A stretch of DNA of 64,000 nt from Epiperipatus broadwayi (Eukaryota; Onychophora; Udeonychophora; Euonychophora; Peripatidae), in contig JAQFVV010007219.1 of NCBI GenBank assembly GCA_028023455.1, positions 62,001-126,000 on the forward strand. The letters run 5' to 3'. Positions 1 to 64,000 of the stretch are shown here, piece by piece. A model generated the notes under the pieces. That model saw nothing but the letters and a program-made list of their open reading frames with translations. It was not told the origin of the DNA and did no database searches. The position numbers and the translations under genes are program-made. Within the stretch, counting starts at the first letter, position 1, and the number at the start of each line of letters is the position of its first letter.

Positions 1-275
1 AGTGAGTTGGAGTAGTTTGAAGCCTGTTCATTAAAGTATGAAGATTGGTTATCTTAATATAAAGCTGAGCACTGATTGTATATATGTGTGGAGATAATAA
101 TCTGGACCAACTGATGATTGCTGGTTTAGCATGAAATATGTATATTGGTGATTATTTAACTTTTCAACATGTGTGTGATCAAGTGGGTCAGAAATATGAG
201 ATGGCATGGAGAGTTGAGAGTCGGGTAAAAGTCTGAGTTCAAATCCTGCATGCTTTAACATTGTAAATTTACTGT
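1..275 (+). repeat. SINE-like repeat with hammerhead fold, copy 1 (cut by window edge)
   Basis: The copy shares long blocks with copies near 51000, 62870 and 12740: a TATCTTAATATAAA block, CTGAGCACTGATT, a hammerhead-like fold at 106-149, then GTGTGTGATCAAGTGGGTCAG and GAGTTCAAATCC. The last two resemble Pol III A and B boxes (176-188 and 235-246), spaced as in tRNA-derived promoters. No poly-A tail or target duplication is recognisable. Confidence 0.7.
106..149 (+). ncRNA. hammerhead ribozyme-like fold, copy 1
   Basis: All core elements occur in order: helix I strand ACCAA (106-110), CTGATGA (111-117), helix II TGCT/AGCA with loop GGTTT (119-131, flanked by a T-T mismatch), GAAA (133-136), helix III ATA/TAT with a TG loop (136-143), cleavage triplet ATA (142-144) and helix I return TTGGT (145-149). 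Helix I is open, so this would be a type I hammerhead. Core bases all match the consensus. The weak point is the T-T at the 10.1-11.1 pair. This rests on hand folding, not a covariance-model score. Confidence 0.6.
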
Positions 276-1439
276 AATGTACAGTAGTTGAAATCACTTG
301 TACATACTTTATTGTAAATGTCCATTATAAAATTATATACTAGTTTTCTTTTCTCATTATGTAAACAAATAAAAAATAAAAATAAATATTTATTACATTG
401 TAAAGATAAAAGATAAACATAAAAAATTTGATGTATAATGTTAATAATTAAACATTAAGTCACTATGATTAAGCAATAGCATTTAATCATTATAAGTGAC
501 TTGCTATTCCATTAGCATAATTTATTTTAGCATCTCACTATTTAGAGTTACATCATGAAATTTAATGAAGTAAATATGATACTGGTTGACATAAAAATAG
601 ATTTATCTATTATGCCTCTATTGTGCCAATTATACGCATGTGCCTGTACTGTACAGTATAATAATTAGTTCTGTTATTGTAATCTTACTGATGCTTCTGT
701 AAATTGGCTATTATAAATTAAAAACTGTAAAAATTTTATTGGCTTTATTTTCATAGTTAAGAAAATATGTTTATCACTGTCATTGGTTGTATATCATAGA
801 ATATAATCAACTTCAAATAAAAAAGTCTCTCATACTAATGCTTAAAAGAAAATATAATTTTATAAAGCATATTTGAATGTCTTCTTAAGCAGATTTTGTG
901 ATTAATGGCTTATAATTTTGACATTATTCTTATTAAAAAATAAAGCTATTTAATTGTATATATAAACAAATGTGATCACACACATACAACAAATAATTTT
1001 ATATAGAATAGAATTAATTTAACATTATAATACTAAAATATTTTAAAGTAAGGCAATTATATTTCAGATTACATTTTCATTTATATGGAGAACAAACAGT
1101 TATTATATTTTATATTTTATGTGTTTAGATTTAGTAATGTTTGTAATATTATTTTAAAACCCAGAAATAAAAGTGAAGCAATTGAAAAAGATTGAAATTA
1201 TTATTTTCTTTTTCTTCATTGTTAAATGTATGTTTTGCCACTTAGATTCAAAAATCTTAGCTAGCATCTATAGCATTTTGCCCTGCAATCATCTTGGCAA
1301 TAACTTTGATGACTCTTTCAAATTTTCCCAGAAAAAAACAAGAAACCCCAATGCATAATGGGAAATATATTAATTCCAGACATCAGCTGATCAAAAGGGT
1401 CTAGCATCATTAGTTAGTTAAATATTAAGTGTGATGAGG
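276..1439. other. AT-rich 5' flank without recognisable feature
   Basis: Low-complexity AT-rich DNA. The only long reading frame, near 1173-1358, resembles no protein family I recognise. Confidence 0.5.
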
Positions 1440-2575
1440 TGTACAGACATCAGGAGACTTTTAGGGATGAGTAGGTGCAGACCAGGAGAAACTCTATGTT
1501 GAGGTCCAAAGATAATTCCAGACATACACTCAAAGATGGACCAACTGTGCACATGACAGAACATCGAGACAGAGATACACAACAAAACACAAGAGATTCT
1601 GAATCATAATATCAAATGCCTTGAGGATAAAATAGTCTCAATGAAAACTGACATGATCTTGGAGAAAAAAAACTTGGAGAAACTGATGGAAAATGTGACT
1701 GAGACATGCAATCACATTGGCTAAATGGATTAAGCCATCAACCAGAGATTTATGGTGATTGACGCAAGTCATTGAGATGCGGCAGACTGAGATAGACCTA
1801 AAGATCCAGAATAATAAGGACAGATGGAATAATATGGAAAACAACCCAGAGATCACTATCAGAGACCCAAATAGAAAAAGTGACCAGTGCCAGAAATCCA
1901 AAATGTACTCCAGCCACAAGGTTTGCAAATACAGTGACAACCTTCAGAGCATATCAATACCAGCTCAAAGGACCACCACAGAAGAAAACTGTCCCACCCA
2001 CCATATTAGTTTGGTAAGGTCAAATAAAGACAATATTTCTGACCATTTTAGATGTCCAATATGGCACCTAAAATCTCTCCACCATATAGAAGATGATCAA
2101 ATAAGAAAAGTCATTAGATCATGATAGTACAAACCACTAAACAAGAAGGTCCCTGGTTCTACAAGTTATGCAATACCTATGAAGCCCCCTTTGCATTCAT
2201 TAAGCATATGAATACTGATGCTTAAGAAACAAATATTAAGAATGGACCTCAAGGATTGTGACCTGGAACACATAAATCAGACAACCCCAAAGGAATAAAC
2301 CCAAATATAATGGTTTTAAAAAAGAGAGAGAAAATAACCAATCATGACACAGATACAAAGAAAAGATGTTCAAAAGCAAGTAGGGCATGTATAGATTCAT
2401 CTACAGGTTTCACTAAACCATAGCTTATGGCCCTCCAACCAAACATAGGACATAGGCCAGCCAAGCAACCCAAGAGTGTGATGAAAATAACCAAATAAAC
2501 CAACAAACTCAAAGTGACATGGAAAAATATATACAAAAAGCATATAAACAGCTCATGGTGAAGAAATAAAAGAAC
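1440..2575 (+). pseudogene. decayed coiled-coil ORF, possibly a retroelement ORF1/gag remnant
   Basis: Base composition is visibly less AT-rich than its surroundings. Broken frames read as charged coiled coil (IETEIHNKTQEILNH, LEDKIVSMKTDM, EMRQTEIDLKIQNN) followed by a proline/basic stretch and a Gln-rich segment near 2440-2570. Several stops and frame changes interrupt it. This resembles the ORF1 of some LINEs, and the LINE end at 26700-28330 could belong with it, but no RRM or zinc knuckle is clear. An old host pseudogene is an alternative. Confidence 0.3.
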
Positions 2576-2724
2576 TAGCAGAGTGAATCATTTTTACACT
2601 AAAAAATATAGATATCTTTATTGCTTAATGTATCAAAATTTTTATTTAAAATAATAATGTGATATGTTTATAAGTATATATGTATTATTTAAATTATAAT
2701 TTATAACAAAAATATATTATATAT

Positions 2725-63710
<60,986 letters not shown>

Positions 63711-64000
63711 GTAAAATTTTATTATTTGAAAAAGTAGTTAAATGCTTATCTACACATATATGTCACGTAATAATAGCTTAAACTTATTAATCCCAGAAAT
63801 TTTTAATCTATTTTCAGGCAACCTCTATAAATGAAAGCTATTAAATACATCTTTAATCCTGGTCTAAAATATTAATATAGATGAGAAAGTTTGCATCTTG
63901 ATTGTAACAAATTGAGATTTTTAAATTCAAATAAATTTAAATAAATTTCATTAAACAGGCAAATAAAACCTGCTCTGAAAGCTGATTAATAAATTATTAT
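63711..64000. other. start of intron 7
   Basis: AT-rich intronic DNA after the exon 7 donor GTAAAA. No further exon before the window ends. Confidence 0.7.

Noticed and set aside
2576-2724. Promoter of the SLC23-like gene directly before the first ATG
   Set aside because: The stretch is only AT-rich; TATA-like strings are everywhere here, and a non-coding first exon further upstream is equally possible.

Overview
This is a very AT-rich piece of an animal nuclear genome. The evidence is one GT-AG-spliced gene running through almost the whole window, kilobase-sized introns, and dense retroelements (Penelope-like, RTE, CR1/Jockey-like and another LINE), a BED-finger hAT remnant, tRNA-derived SINEs, foldback elements and long microsatellites. 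I cannot assign a phylum from sequence alone. A non-vertebrate metazoan is most likely.

Host gene: seven coding exons on the + strand (2725-2874, 14187-14344, 23146-23332, 28568-28749, 33355-33475, 45291-45447, 63457-63710) join in frame to give the first 403 residues of an SLC23 / nucleobase-ascorbate transporter (NAT). The 3' part lies beyond the window. Introns are about 11.3, 8.8, 5.2, 4.6, 11.8 and 18.0 kb. The NAT signature has Glu where vertebrate ascorbate carriers have Pro. The usual TM8 glutamate is Asn and the TM3 motif is rebuilt, so the substrate may not be ascorbate.

Layout: 1-2724 is 5' flank, with a SINE-like repeat at the left edge and a decayed coiled-coil ORF. Intron 1 holds Penelope-like fragments, a 50-bp tandem repeat and a second SINE-like copy. 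Intron 2 holds a cluster of foldback elements. Intron 3 holds the hAT remnant and a relatively young LINE 3' end. Intron 4 holds SINEs and hairpin elements, one of them abutting the exon 5 acceptor. Intron 5 holds two RTE copies, a 1.6-kb palindrome split by a SINE, a second hairpin and an inverted Penelope-like pair. Intron 6 holds an (ATT)n tract, another RTE copy, a CR1/Jockey remnant with a SINE inside it, a 2.4-kb tetranucleotide array that switches strand, a SINE-split duplication and a fourth SINE-like copy.

The most interesting hidden signal is RNA. Four copies of one SINE-like repeat (near 106, 12752, 51116 and 62882) carry a hammerhead-ribozyme fold (CUGAUGA, helix II, GAAA, helix III, NUH, closing helix I) with compensatory changes in helix I. 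Pol III A-box-like and B-box-like sequences follow at least two copies. A separate foldback family carries another 30-nt hammerhead-like core in seven copies. Penelope-like elements, known elsewhere to carry or accompany such ribozymes, sit in the same introns.
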